Origin: Acheta domesticus
Lineage: Eukaryota; Arthropoda; Insecta; Orthoptera; Gryllidae
DNA: 64,000 nt
Direction of reading: 5' to 3'
Assembly: GCA_031308135.1 (NCBI GenBank)
Contig: JAHLJT010008446.1
Span: 166,024,241-166,088,240, forward strand
The position numbers were made by a program, and so were the translations under genes. The notes under the pieces were generated by a model. That model was given only the letters and a program-made list of their open reading frames with translations, had not been told where the DNA came from and made no database searches. Below are positions 10,831-22,986 of the stretch, in pieces. Position 1 is the first letter of the stretch. Each line of letters starts with the position of its first letter.

Positions 10831-13800
10831 TCGTGTATTTACGTACGAAATGATAGTTACGTAAGAAATGATATTGATTCTATCTTCTTGTCAGAATTCA
10901 ATGTATATGCAGTTGAAAAAGTTTTTGAAACCGTCGTACATCTTACTACGTTTAAAATGATCATACTTCGCATTTACAGACCTCCAATAAAGCGATCTTT
11001 AGATTATTTCACTTTCTTATAAATCTATAGATAATTCTGAACAAAATTAGTAATCTCTCTTTTAAATCCATTGTTGTACGTGGAAATTTCAATATTGATT
11101 TTCTAAGCGACAAAGAGCAGTTTCTCAATTTACTTCATTCTTTTAATTTAGATATTATAGTGAATGTACCTACACGAAATACATGTAAATTGCAAAAAGC
11201 ATTAGATCAAATTATAATTAACAAAACCACAACTACGTATGAAATAATAAAAAATAATCTAGGTTACAGTGACCCCGATGCAAAAATTCTTACAATTACT
11301 AATAACATAAAATTATATACGGACTACTTACTGAAGGAACGCAGTTTATAACGCTGTTGACACAAATGAAAAATATAATTTATTTTTCCAAAGCTTTGAT
11401 TTCTCTTTAACGCGAGCTTTCCTCTTAAAAAGAGAATATTAAACATTTCACGGAAAAATAATACTTGGATCACACAAGGAATTAGAACATCCTGTAAAAA
11501 CAAAAGTATGATTTGTAATCGTCATAACGTGTCACCCGGTTTCCACATATACTTCCGAGAATACAAAAGAATTTTAAGAAAAGTAATAATTCAGCCAAAA
11601 ATAATGAAAAATAGTCGGGACATTTTGAGCGCTAGTAACAAAACTAAAGCAATGTGGGAGATCGTAAAAAATACAACATCTCCATACCTTGTAGAAAATG
11701 TTTTAAAGGATAATGATAGAGAAGCAAGTGGCGTAATTGCGTCTGATCTCACGAAGGGACTAAAACCACAAAATTCAACATTTTACACTTCCCAAAAAAT
11801 TTCAGATACGATGTTTATTGCCGAAACTTCTCCCAACGAAATCCTCAGATAGTCAGTAAACTGAAAAATAAATATTCATCTGGTTTAGATGAATTTCCGG
11901 ATTGTTTATTAAAAACTTGTGCACCTGCCTTTATACATCCATTAACTCACATTTTCAATGCTTCTTTATGTACAGGAATATTTCCAGATATTTTCAAAAC
12001 AGCAAAAATTAAGCCACTTTTTAAAAAAGGGAACAAAAATGAAATTCAAAATTACCGGCCAATTTCTCTTTTGTCAGTTTTCTCAAAAATATTAGAGGCT
12101 TTTCTACACGCCAATGGAAACTTTTCTCGGGAAAAACCAAGCATTTTCGTACTCACAACACGGATTTAGAAAATCAAAATCCACGGAAACTGCCATTTTT
12201 TTTCTTTTTTTAAAGATCTTGCTTCATCAATGGGCCAAAATGAAGCATTCGTTGGAATATTTTTAGATCTTTTGAAAGCTTTTGAAGTTATTGACCGTAA
12301 CATCTTGCTCTCAAAATTACCTTCATATGGAATTTGTGGTATTGCACTAGATTGGATAACTTCGTACCTTAAACATCGGACTCAAAGAGTAGAAATACCG
12401 TACTGGCACGAAAGGACATTATTTACCTATCTTTTCAATTCTTTGCCAATTGAGCATGAGGTCCCGCAAGGTTCGATCTTAGGCCCTGTCCTCTTTCTGT
12501 TATACGTAAACGATATGCCCTCGTCGATTAAAAATGGAAGAACGGTTCTGTTTGCCGATGACACGAATGTTCTTTGCAAAAAAGAAGCAGTACGTAAGTA
12601 AATAGTACGATTTCAGAAGTTCCAAATTGGTTTCGTAATAAATTAATAGTTAACGTAGGAAAACGGTTTCAATGCATTTTTGCATTTCAAATCAGAAATC
12701 GCATGTTCCATTGGAAATGAACAATATGCAGTAAGCTGATGATAAGGTAACAAAACTTCTAGGTCTCTCATTTTAGTCAAACATCAAATGGGATGTACAT
12801 ATAACAAAATTAAACAGTAAATTAAGTTCACTATGTTACGCATTCAGAATTCTTTCAAATTCTGTCAGCCTTCATGCAGCTCGTTGCATGTATTTTGCAA
12901 ATGTACATTCCCGCCTGAGATATGGTATAATATTCTGGGGAAGCTCATCCTATAGTACCCAGACCTTTAGATTGCAAAACAAAATTATGAAAAAATGCCA
13001 TCCACGTGATTCCTGCAAGCCCCTTTTCATTGAGCTTGGAATCTTGCCATTGCCTTGCCAATTTATTTACGAATCTGTAATGTTTGTCAAAACTGACTTA
13101 ACGGAGGAAACATGTTTTCATGCAATACTGATATTTATACTTATAACACATGTCGTAAAAATCACGTTCATCAAGCGTCAGTATGAACAGCTCACTACAA
13201 GAAATGCACATACATGTACGTTACTTTACAACGCATTACTAGATGACATTAAACAAATAAAGTCGGAACACAAATTTAAGTTAAAAGTAAAATCTTCTCT
13301 GCTGCATAACTTTCTATACAATTAGAGACTATACTGACTACCAAAAAGAAAAGTAAAGTTCATTTTAAGAAAACAATGATGTATAGTGAATTAGTTTACA
13401 TTTGTATTGTATAATTTTTTTAAAAAAGACGTAATACGCCTGTAAAAAGTAATGTACTTCAGCTTCGGGGGTCAATGACCAACATCTCACTTAGGTTTTG
13501 GTCCAGTTTCCCTGATCCATTGAGCAAATGCTGAGATGGCCCTTTGTTTGCTTCTGGACGTAAATGTAGCTTCACCATGTGCACGTTTTGTTGATCACTC
13601 ATTTTGCTTTTAGATGTAGGAGTAGAGCTGAGGGTGAGTTACTTTTTTGTTAGCAAGGCAGAAAAATCGCATCTGCATTTCGTTTACCGTCGCAAGTATA
13701 TTTTCTATAACTCGGGAAAGAAATATCTAGTTTTTAAAATGTTGCTAATGTTGCGCTATTTTAAAATTTTATTATTATTATTATATTTTTTGTATGTTAT

Positions 13801-13955
13801 TCATCTTTCAACTATTGTATTTATAGTGAAAACGTTGGGAAGGGATTGTGGAACTTAGGAAAACGTGCACAAATAATCTTCTCCCCCATATGTCATATAG
13901 AGTTTTCACTGTAGTTTTGTTTTTTTGTTTTTTGTTTTTTTTACCAAATAAAATG
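10829..13955 (+). pseudogene. LINE family A, copy 1: old, 5'-truncated, many breaks
   Basis: This is a degenerate copy of the LINE best preserved at 45.5-49.0 kb. It starts inside the APE-type endonuclease (SCIYVRN.., DIDSIFLSEFNVYAVE, IYRPPIKRS at 10820-11020). It continues through the linker (11160-11852), RT (12230-12601 with FLDLLKAFEVIDRNILLSKL, VPQGSILGPVLFLLYVNDMP and LFADDTNVLC) and the C-terminal part (12888-13325, RLRYGIIFWGSSSYSTQTFR). A shared 3' UTR at about 13490-13560 holds the TTTCCCTGATCC and GCAAATGCTGAGATGG words. The end near 13955 is marked by an AATAAA-rich tail. Numerous stops and indels show it is inactive and much older than the 28-kb and 47-kb copies. A small duplication (TACGTA..GAAATGATA) is visible at 10840-10872. 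Confidence 0.9.
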
Positions 13956-14340
13956 AAATGTCTAGAAATGAAATTCTTGATGGCAAACTGTTTTTTAAAG
14001 GATTTTTATGGAATATTTTTAAGAAAACCTCTGAATTTTACAAACATTGGAACTTCAAATTCATGAGTATCTGCTAAAATAAATTGGAAGTACCTTATTA
14101 CTGCATAAATACAGTTTTTCTGAGGGGAAACGAAAAATAATGTTTTTCACATTTAAAAAATCTTAATGTAATGTGTAAATCTTAATCTGTTTTAAATTAA
14201 GAATAGCTTAGTACAAAAATTAACTGTATAACTATGGTAGAGCAACTGTCAAAATATTATTTATTTGTCTATTCTTCCCTTTATAAACATCACCACACAC
14301 ATGGAGTGAGTAGGCATAAAACAAACATTGATTGAGAGAG
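13956..14340. other. No gene recognised; probable intron upstream of the kinase-like exon
   Basis: AT-rich sequence with no protein match. If the exon at 14386 is real, this is its upstream intron. Confidence 0.35.
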
Positions 14341-14385
14341 ATTAATTTTTTTTTCTTTTTTTTTTTTTTTCTTTTCTTTTTCCAG

Positions 14386-14574
14386 TATGAACTTCTTAAC
14401 TTAATGCTGTCACAGAATCCTGAGAAGCGACCGACTACGTTTGGTATTCGAGCGCGACCTCCTCTTGCTGAGGGCTGCACTGCAAGTAAAGAGGAAGCAA
14501 CATATGCCCAGTGGCACTTTACTCTACCTATACATTCCAATTCTATAAACAATCCATCATTATCATGTGTGTGA
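14386..14574 (+). CDS. Probable last exon of a protein kinase-like host gene
   Basis: A strong polypyrimidine tract (14347-14382) ending in CCAG at 14382-14385 is followed by 62 open codons and a TGA at 14572-14574. The peptide begins YELLNLMLSQNPEKRPTTFG and continues IRARPPL. LL..ML..NPEKRPT resembles kinase subdomain XI, whose invariant Arg sits in the RPT word; the LML..NPEKRPTT context reminded me of eIF2-alpha kinases, but that family guess is weak. After the motif come about 35 polar residues, as expected for a C-terminal tail. AATAAA follows at about 14748. No upstream kinase exons were recognised in the window on this strand, so the gene is partial here. A captured or duplicated exon is the alternative. 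Confidence 0.5.
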   Translation, partial: YELLNLMLSQNPEKRPTTFGIRARPPLAEGCTASKEEATYAQWHFTLPIHSNSINNPSLSCV

Positions 14575-14747
14575 TATTTATAATTGAAAATGGATTGAAT
14601 TAATATATGTATATGTAAAGTATTAATTGAAAGGAGATTGTTCCTTTCAAAAAGAAATTATCTGTACATCATTTTGACATAATTTGTACGCTATCCTTAT
14701 TTGTTTTGATGCATATGAGGATATGTTGTTTTTATGTCCTACTTTGA

Positions 14748-14753
14748 AATAAA
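14748..14753 (+). terminator. Candidate poly(A) signal AATAAA downstream of kinase-like exon
   Basis: AATAAA lies about 175 bases after the stop codon of the exon at 14386-14574 and is followed by an A-rich run. The position fits a 3' UTR end, but the sequence is generally AT-rich, so chance is possible. Confidence 0.4.
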
Positions 14754-14871
14754 AAAAAATACTATTAGCTTTCAGATCATTCATCAGCTTTCAGATCACC
14801 TACATTAGATATCCTTGTACCTTACACATCGATCGCAAAGAGTAAAACTACAGTTCTCACACACAATTTAT

Positions 14872-15492
14872 CCATTTTTCCAATTCTTTGCCAATTGAGC
14901 ATGGGGTCCAGATGGGCTTGATCTTAGGCCCTATCTCTTTCTTTCTAAAGATATGCCCTTGTCCATTATAAACAGAAGAACAGTTCTGTTTGCTGATGAC
15001 ACGAATGTTCTGTGCAAAAAAGAAACTACAAGTAGTATGCTTTCAGAAGTTTCAAATTGGTTTCGTAATAAATTAATTGTTAACGAAGGAAACACTGTTT
15101 CAATGTATTTTTGCATTTCAAACCGGCAATCTCATTCACCATAGAAAATGAACAATGTGCAATTGGCAGATGTAATGGTATTAAAATGTTGGGGTCTCCG
15201 TTCAGTCAATGCTCAAATGGGTCATTCATATAACGGAATTAAACACTAAATTAAGTTTATTATGTTTCAGATTCAGAATTATTTCAAATTCTGACATTCT
15301 TCAAGCAGCTCATTTTGTGTTAATTACAAATGTACATTCCCACTGGAGATATGGCATAATATCCTGGGGAAGCGCATTTTACAATCCCGAGACTTTTAGA
15401 TTATAGAAAAAATAATATACGAATAATAAGGAAATACCATCTACATGATTCCTGCAAGGTTCTCCTCGTTGAGCTTGGAATCTTTCTCCTTC
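14872..15492 (+). pseudogene. LINE family A, copy 2, left part
   Basis: Starts within the RT palm (SLPIEHGVQ, corresponding to the PQG block), keeps RRTVLFADDTNVLC (about 14970-15015), SNWFRNKL and NVHSHWRYGIISWGS (about 15325-15370), and stops at 15492 in the LGI block. The continuation is found at about 21405-21515, so later insertions split this copy. Several frameshifts are present. Confidence 0.85.
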
Positions 15493-15622
15493 CCTTCGTA
15501 GGTGGCTCAGAACATCAATTGATGTCAATGCTGTGCCTCCTAGAGTTCGAGTCTGGACGGCAGCAGGTTTTCAGCACAGGCTGTATAGCTAGGTCGAATT
15601 CAGCCACTCTCTGGAGGAGAAT
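15493..15622 (+). repeat. SINE with tRNA-like head, left part
   Basis: TAGGTGGCTCAGAACATCAA (A-box-like) is followed by AGTTCGAGTCT (B box, 15544-15554) and GGACGGCAGCAGG. It aligns by eye with the head of the SINE at 42.03-42.58 kb. The copy is interrupted at about 15622 after GAGGAGAAT. Its body resumes at about 18220, so the family B LINE inserted into it. Confidence 0.7.
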
Positions 15623-18220
15623 AAGTATCACCCATCTATTAATATCAAACACTATATGAAAGGCGGACAACATACCATAACATTAAAACCTACTCCTGTT
15701 ACTGTTCCAGACTTTAAAAGGGCTAACTTTAAAGAAATTTTTTGTAAAACATGGGAAGTGGAATGAACTTAAAGAATTTGAAGACCCTGATGAAGCCATT
15801 GATTTCTTCTATGATAATTTGAACTGTATCTTGGATAAGTATGTTCCTAAAAAAAATAACAGCAAAACATATTATTCTCCTTGGTTTACAAAAGATATCA
15901 TTCTAAATTTAAAAGTTAAAGAGTATTATTGCAAGAGATCGAAATTCTCTCCACACAATCAACATAAATATAAAGAATTAAGAAGGATAACAAAGTCAAT
16001 GATCAAGGATGCTTATCTACAATATATTAAAAATCTTGAAAAAGGTTTCATCCATAATCCTAAGTTATTTTGGAATTATATTAATTCTGAAAAGATTAAA
16101 AATTCTTGTAGATCTCATGTTATGACTTTTAAAAATATTCCATAAAATAGTGATGACAATTGTGCTGATAGCTTTGCCACTTTTTCAAATCGGTTTATGT
16201 TTCTCATGATGCAATCAATGACCGTTTTCTTGTTTCTTATCTTTTGGGCACTGCTAATACATTTAACATCAACAGTATCACATCTGATGAAATTCGAATT
16301 GCTATAAAAAAACTGAAACGTAAAATGTGTAGCGGTTCTGATGGTTAACCACCGTTTATATTGAAAGGCTGCTAAGATGTGTTATCCTATTCTTTACACA
16401 TTATTTACAATCTTATTTTAAAAACTGGAAAATTTCCCAAGAAATGGAAACTTACTAGTGTATGTCCAATACTTAAGTCTGGTACTAACATAAAAATTGA
16501 AAATTATAGACCTATTTCTATAAATTCCTCTCCTGCTAAAGTATTTGAACAAATAATGTATGTTAAAATTTTTAACCGTGTTAAATGTTACTTATCTGAT
16601 TACCAACATGGTTTTATTACTGGTAGATCCACTATCACAAATCTTGTAAATTTTGTTCAGTATGTTTCAAGCAGAGATCAGGTTGATACAATTTACACAG
16701 ATTTTTCTAAAGCTTTTGACAAGGTTAATCACAAAAAACTTTTATCTAAACTGTCTTTTTTCGGATTTTCAAAACAAATGTTAAACTTAATGAGTTCGTA
16801 TTTAACAAATAGAGAGCAATATGTTAAATTTCATCTACACAAATCTTACGTTTATAAAACTGATTCTGGAGTGCCTCAAGGTTCGAATCTTAGACCTCTA
16901 TTATTTCTAATTTATATTAATGATTTGCCTATGTAATTCAAAATTGAAAATGTTTACTTTTTTTTCACAAGTTACTAATTGTTTGATTGAAATGCACATT
17001 CATTTAAATTCAAACTTATCATCAGAACAATATTTTTTTAAAGTCAGTGGACCATCAGGAGTAGCAAATACAAGTGACATCATGTGCAATTGCTGATGAT
17101 TGCTGATTTTTGCTGATGATTTGAAAATTTATAAATCAATTGAAAATGAAAATTATTCAAATAAATTGCAAACTGATATTAGTAACGTCTACAGATAGAG
17201 CGTAGAGAATGATTTGTACTTTAATATTAAAAAATGTTGTTTCATTACTTGTAGACGAAATAAAGCATATCTAAGAACAAGTTACTCAATGAATAATGAA
17301 TCATTAGAAAGTGTATTAGTTGTCAAAGACTAAGGTGTTACTATTCAACATAATTTGACTTACCATAAACACGTATTTAATATAACTAATAATGCATTAA
17401 AGAATCTTGGCTTTATTATTTGAAATTCCAAGAATTTCAATGACACCTCAATTTTAATACTCCTCTTTAATTGTCTTGTGCTTGCCAGATTAGAATACGC
17501 TTCAGTTATTTGGTCTCCTCATTGCATATCACTAAGTAATCAAATTGAAAAAATTCAAAAACGATTCTCGAGGTATTTATATTACAAAAAGTTCAAGATT
17601 CAAAAAATGTTCAAGATTTATGTTACAAAAAATTCAGATAACAGTGAATTGCTGTCACAATTGTCATTTAATGCACGAGTATCAAATTTAAGAGGACGAG
17701 AATTATTGTATTTCAATAAACCAAATACATCGCACAAATATTCACCACTCTTGACAATGTCTTCAAAATTCAATGAATTCAGTAGAGTGTGGGATTTAGT
17801 TTTCCTTTTCTAAATATAAACAGAATTTAAATAAAATATTGAACAAAAAATTGTTTAAAAAAAAATATTGAATGATCACTGAATGTGGATTTGTTGTGTT
17901 AAGTATTGTTCGCTATTATGTTCCGATTATTTTGAAGATACGTTTTCCATTTTTGTAATATTGTCATTTTATACTCATTTTTGTTCCTTTTTTGTAATGA
18001 CTGTTTTGAAGATATGTTTCCATTTTTGTTTATCTTACTGGTGTGTTATGTTTTATCAATTTTTGCAAAAATATGTATTCTTGTAATTGGACTTCTGTAA
18101 TTTAGTTTTGTTATTTCATTTGAAACTGTTTTTCATTATTTTGTATGTTTTTGTATATTTTTCCTTGTAATGTCTACTGTAATTGGGGCTTGGACCTGTT
18201 GTGGGTAATTAAATAAATAA
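15623..18220 (+). pseudogene. LINE family B (jockey/CR1-group), 5'-truncated
   Basis: The pieces include a linker region (15819-16145, YYSPWFTKDIILNLKVKEYY), RT fingers and palm (16379-16936: ENYRPISINSSPAKVFEQIM, QHGFITGRSTITNLV, IYTDFSKAFDKVNHKKLLSK, SGVPQGSNLRPLLFLIYIND) and the thumb (17478-17813: ARLEYASVIWSPHCISLSNQ). The catalytic ADD box is displaced to about 17092-17125, after a 150-base insertion and a local triplication of TGCTGATGATT. No endonuclease is present. The 3' end has TTGGGGCTTGGACCTGTTGT and an (AAAT)n tail at 18205-18220. It is inserted inside a SINE. Confidence 0.85.
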
Positions 18221-18600
18221 ATTCTAGCGGCCAGCTGCTCTGATCGGTAGTTTTCCGTGGTTTCCCGATCAACAACAGGTAAATTCCAGAGCAGCACCCT
18301 CATAAATGAGCCACGGACTACTCGCGATATTGTCTTCTTCCATGTCCTGTCCTCACCGCTTACTTACAAACACATAAGCATTACACTACCACACATGTCG
18401 GTAGTCCTCTCGGGAGCTTGGAGCTTGTCCCAGCTGGGGCGACGCCTCACTGGTGGGAGATACTAGTCCTCGCCAACCAGCGGGGGAAGATCACAACCTT
18501 TCGATAAGAAAAAAAACATGCCCTACACTTACGAGGCTGATGACTTTGGCAGTTGACGCGCCAGGAATCATCAATCAGTCAACTACCATTGGCTTGCCTA
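18220..18600 (+). repeat. SINE body and tail, right part
   Basis: Continues the SINE head at 15493-15622: TCTAGCGGCCAGCTGCTCTG, CGGTAGTTTTCCGTGGTTTC, then a C/T-rich body, CCAGCTGGGGCGACGC and GTTGACGCGCCAGGAATCA. The same words occur, on the minus strand, in the copy at 42.03-42.58 kb. It ends at the DNA element that begins at 18602. Confidence 0.7.
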
Positions 18601-18601
18601 T

Positions 18602-21399
18602 GGGTCATTCCACATAAAACCGGACAGAAAAAAACCTGAGGTATTTCAAATTCTCTAATATTTTTTTTACACTATCTATTATGAAAAGTAAGAGACACGT
18701 ATTTTTTTTTTTGTTTAGCCGAGAATACATTATTTTTGAAGTTACAATTATTGAAATATATTAATTTTTCTCCAATGTCGAGATGTTGAATAATTTTAAC
18801 TCCAAATGTATTGCTTGTAAAAATTTAAACTTGATCTCAAATTAAAGCTAAAGAAGCAATCTTTCAACAAGTGTTTGTAAATAATTGCATATTTTATATT
18901 GTGTTTTTTAAATTGTTTATAATTTTTAAAAGGCGTTTTTTAAGATGATTCCCATGATTTTTTGTTTAAAACTCGACGGCAATAAATTCTTTAGACTTTC
19001 ATCTCCATCTCTGCAAATTTTCAAAATGGCTTCTGTTTTAGAACTCACGTAAAAAAATAATATTCAACGGAGCGCAGAGCATTTTCTCGACAGCCGCGGC
19101 GCACCGCTGCCATATCGCTTTGTCAATGCTCCCTGTGTCTTCCTTCACTGGACTTAACGGCCTTGCGCAACACTGCCCACGCCCTTTCATCGATGTCAGC
19201 AAGTCGTTTCCCACCCAAGGCAATGGCAGGAAGTCGACCAAGCAATACAAACATTGGGATCAGTTTACATCTAAGAGTGTGTGACACAGTGCAAATAATG
19301 TCCTCGTTTGTGACGCGTGTGTGAGTGCCCGTGCGCTTCTTTCTTTCTAGGAGAGTGACAAAAAATAATTGAAGATGTGAGGTACAATGAAGATACGCTT
19401 TGATTCATGTTTCAATCTAGAAAAGTATGGTAGAACTGAATGTAAAAATTTAAGACATGTAATACGAAGTATCCTTCAAAAGTTGAGCACACAATACTTA
19501 CAAATTACGCCGAACTTGAAAATTTGTAACATATGCAGATGGAGAACTTCAAATGGTTTATAAAATGAATGTCAAACTTCTAAAGGTACCATTAAAACAT
19601 TTTCCAGCAAACCTGGTACAAGTCATCAGAGTAGAAATTCAGAAGAAGACAATAATTCGTAATTGAACATTGAAATGAGAGATAATGGTGATCTAACTCC
19701 TAGTGAAGAATTTTGATATAGCAGAGGTAGAAGAAGAACAAGAAAATGAATACATCATAGAAGAATTGAAAAAAAGGTACAAAACTACTGATAATGATAA
19801 AACTTAAAATTTTAACGATTTTCGAAGATTGGTCTTTTCCTAAAGTTAAAAAACATTTCGATGCATCTACTCACATGATAACTGTTTGTAAAACAACTAG
19901 CAACAAAGGAATATTGTCAACTCCACATGTGAAGTCCAGAGCTATCGTCGCTTCTGTACACCAATATGTTGTGGCTTTTTATTGTTCAGATGACGTTAGC
20001 CGTATAATGAGTAAATAAAAGAAAAAAATAATTTTATTTCAGTAAGAGAAAATGGGGGATATTCACAAACAAAAGAGGATTATACTGAGCAACATGAAAG
20101 AAACCTACTGACATTTTAAAGAAAAGTCTCTAAAGATCAGATTTTCAAAGTTCGATAAATTAAGACTGAAACACTGCATTTTACCAGGAGCTAACGGTAC
20201 ACATACAGTATGTGTTTGTGTATATCACGAAAACGTACGAGTAAGGTTAATGTTTGACGGAGGAGGTCTCGCAAAGTTAACAGACGATGTTAATGCATTG
20301 AAGGATTGTCGGTACTACCTAACAAAAGTTATTTTTGACACTCCAAGGGTTGTTACTTTAAAAAGTGTGACAAATATCCTGGAATAGAACGACATAAAAT
20401 GTTGCAGGAAAAGTTTGAAGAGAGGATGATTGACAGAGTGACGTATCGGCAGTGGATTCACGTTGAATTATTCAAGTACATCATGATCCGATTACGACTC
20501 CCAAGAAGCTCTATGAGTGGTACAAAAACATACAAAACATAGTGATTTTCTTCTTCAGCAAAGAAGATCATGAAGAAGAAAGAATTCACTTAAAAGTCGT
20601 AGAACTGCAGCAAAAATGGCTACGTGGTACACGTTCGTTACATTCCTTTGTTCCTATTTGTGAAGATAAATAATTAAAACATGCTCCTTGAAAGAAAGTG
20701 CACATCTTGTCCAAGTTATATAAAGAGAAACGTAAAAAGACGTAAATCTGATACAACTTCATATTTTATATGTTTTGGAATATTAACAAGAATTTTAAAA
20801 CTCATTGCTCATTGAACATTTACACTTATCTTCCTGTTGTGAAGCTTGTTCCCCCCACCGTTTCATTCGATAGCTGCACATACAACGACGGGCGCATGAG
20901 GTTCTCGCGACGCTGTGAACGAGGAAGGATTTAAAAAATTCTCAAAAAGTTATTTTAACAGAAGCCATTTTGAAACTTCGCAGTCCTTTAGAAGAAAGTA
21001 TGAACTTTCTTTTCGTTTTTTTTCAGATTTTTAATTCGTGGTAAAATTAATAATTTTATAAATAAACATTTATAAACAAAAAATGAACATTAAAATATAA
21101 AATTTTATAAACAATAAGATAAATTTCATGGAAGGTACAGATATAAGCTTTGATTTAAGACGAACTCAAAACCGAAATTTTAAAACGATTTTGAGACACA
21201 AAATATTATACACGTCAGTGCGTATGAAGTTACGGAAAATTTAAAAAAATAAAATGACGAAAATATAAATATTTGAGCAAAACTAAAAACATGTGTTGTA
21301 TAGTTTGTTTTCATGAACCTGTAAAAAAATAATCAGAAAGATATCAGACATCGAGGTCAATTTTCCTTCAAATTCGTCCGATTTTGCGTGGAATGACCC
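18602..21399. mobile_element. DNA transposon with GGGTCATTCCAC ends and 5-bp target duplication
   Basis: The left end reads GGGTCATTCCACATAAAACC and the reverse complement of the right end reads GGGTCATTCCACGCAAAATC, followed on both sides by GGAC. CCTAT directly precedes the left end (18597-18601) and directly follows the right end (21400-21404), as a 5-bp target-site duplication. About 1.4 kb of the interior (19.3-20.7 kb) is a decayed coding region, listed separately. I do not recognise the superfamily: the duplication length does not fit hAT (8), Kolobok (TTAA) or Transib (CACTG ends). Confidence 0.75.
19790..20680 (+). pseudogene. Decayed transposase-like coding region, family not identified
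   Basis: Hand translation of the plus strand gives, across several frames, PGANGTHTVCVCVYHENVR (about 20190-20250), a Cys-containing stretch ending KKCDKYPGIERHKMLQEKF (about 20355-20420) and RVTYRQWIHVELFKYIM (about 20440-20490). KNIQNIVIFFFSKEDHEEER then lies near 20530-20590, followed by LQQKWLRGTRSLHS. The PGA.GTH.VC / C...C..CPG pattern resembles a recurrent invertebrate repeat protein I cannot name. Its position inside the GGGTCATTCCAC element suggests it is that element's transposase. Stops are frequent, so it is not functional. Confidence 0.45.
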
Positions 21400-21404
21400 C
21401 CTAT

Positions 21405-21515
21405 TTATTTATGATTATTTGTCAAAAGTGACTTATGGTGGGAACATTTTATCATACTGATATTAATAATCATACACGTCGTAGAAATCACATTAATCAT
21501 GCAAATCCGAAATTT
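21405..21515 (+). pseudogene. LINE family A, copy 2, right part
   Basis: The sequence TTATTTATGATTATTTGTCA followed by AAAGTGACTTA corresponds to the IYESVVFVKNDL block of family A. The matching words for the HTRRSNHI region (CATACACGTCGTAGAAATCA) are at about 21470-21490. It is the direct continuation of the part ending at 15492 and has lost everything beyond about 21515. Confidence 0.75.
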
Positions 21516-21865
21516 CGGAATATCCGAACAAAATTAGGGATGGAGAAAAAATAAACAAGTGTAAAGAGAGGATTTCATAATTACTGTAGATGCAGAACTG
21601 AACTACTGTTTTGTAGCACTTTCCCCTTTGTCAAACCGCTTCCAGTTTTTCTTTTAAGGTACAGAAACTGTTTTCCTTTGCTTCACATTGCTGTGCAGTG
21701 TAACACGTAACTTAATTTATGAACGAAAATGCAAGAACGCAGTGTAAGTCAACCCAACTTATTCTGAATACTGTACAGAGAATATCGTTCACAGTTGCGA
21801 TAGAAAACTATGCTTCAGCTCTTCTAAACAATGTTGCAAGCACTATCTCATGCAATAGGTTATGT
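21516..21865. other. No gene recognised
   Basis: AT-rich spacer between the old LINE-A remnant and the hAT element. It includes CCGAAATTTCGGAATATCCG, which may be part of another transposon end. Confidence 0.35.
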
Positions 21866-22140
21866 ATGTATTGCAGTGGCGTGCATTCAACCCTAGCACT
21901 GCTGGGGTAAGCAATAACTGGAATTAAATGAATCTTGAGAACAATGTACCGTATGTCATGTGATCAAAATATTGCACCCACTCTACTGCGATCTTTGCGT
22001 CGGCCCATTGCTCTTTCTCAAGAGCGCTGTAATGGCCCTCACGGCCCTGCCCCAGCTCTGTCATCGTCGCTGGGAAAGACTGCTGCGCGCGCATCTACTT
22101 CACTGGGCCCGTGGCACGCGGCGGGCAGGGGGGAACCGTG

Positions 22141-22410
22141 CGGATACTATATTGCGATTTTTGTAGGAAGAGCTCTCAAAATAACTCAAATCCCATCTTC
22201 GCGATGGAATATGTCACGGCATTTCGTATCATTCACAGTCGTTCCGCTAGATTTCGCACGATCGCGACCGTATGAAGCAGTGCTTGCGATCATGCGACTT
22301 CTACCGGCAAGATCCAGAAAAGACGCGAAATGCCCTGACATATTCCATCGCGAAGATGGGATTTGAGTTATCTTGAGAGCTCTTCCTACAAAAATCGCAG
22401 TATACGCTCC
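22141..22410. repeat. Palindromic (foldback) element, copy 1
   Basis: The sequence GCGATTTTTGTAGGAAGAGC at about 22155 is answered in reverse complement near 22375-22400, and the two arms stay matched inward through CGCGATGGAATATGTCACGGCATTTCG to a centre near 22276. A related but diverged palindrome lies at 31842-32045, sharing CGATCATGCGA and GCAGTGCTTGCGA. It would fold into one long hairpin. It behaves like a MITE, but no clear target duplication was identified. Confidence 0.75.
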
Positions 22411-22986
22411 TGTTCAGCTAGCTGGGGATTGATGACGTTTCTCCCCTTCCCTTTGCTTCGTGGCCAGGCGTCTCCTGGCGAACGTGATTGCAGTACTCCC
22501 CGCTAGAGGGCAGATGAGAGAAACCAGTCACATTACTGCCAGTGCTACCACCAAAGCAAAATTATTTTAAATGACATATTTTGTTAATATCAATTACCGT
22601 ACCCTTTGTCGAGAAGTTTGTAACTTATAAAATTATTATAGAGTACATATTTCTCTCTCGCGTTAATAACAGTGAATAAAGATTTAAGTAGAGATTTTAT
22701 TAATTTTTCTGAGGAAGGTAGTTCTTACACACGTGAACAAAACCCCAAAAATCCCCGAATTTTTGAGTAGCCCAGGTTACTCTTCTTAGAGAATCGGTGT
22801 GCGTGGCTGAGCAGTGTGTGTCGTAGTGGTGATCCATTGCAGTGACGTATTGTCGTGTTTTCTCGTATTTCGTGAAGATTTGTAGTAATTACGCCTTGTA
22901 GTAATACGTGATGTGTGTAATCTAACAGGTATTCTGGAACAGTTGTGTGTAGTATGTCTTCCAGTGAGTGAGTAATTCATGATATT

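Noticed and set aside
14232..14552. Minus-strand frame opposite the kinase-like exon
   Set aside because: Its Lys run is the complement of the polypyrimidine tract; the plus strand has motif, acceptor and stop.
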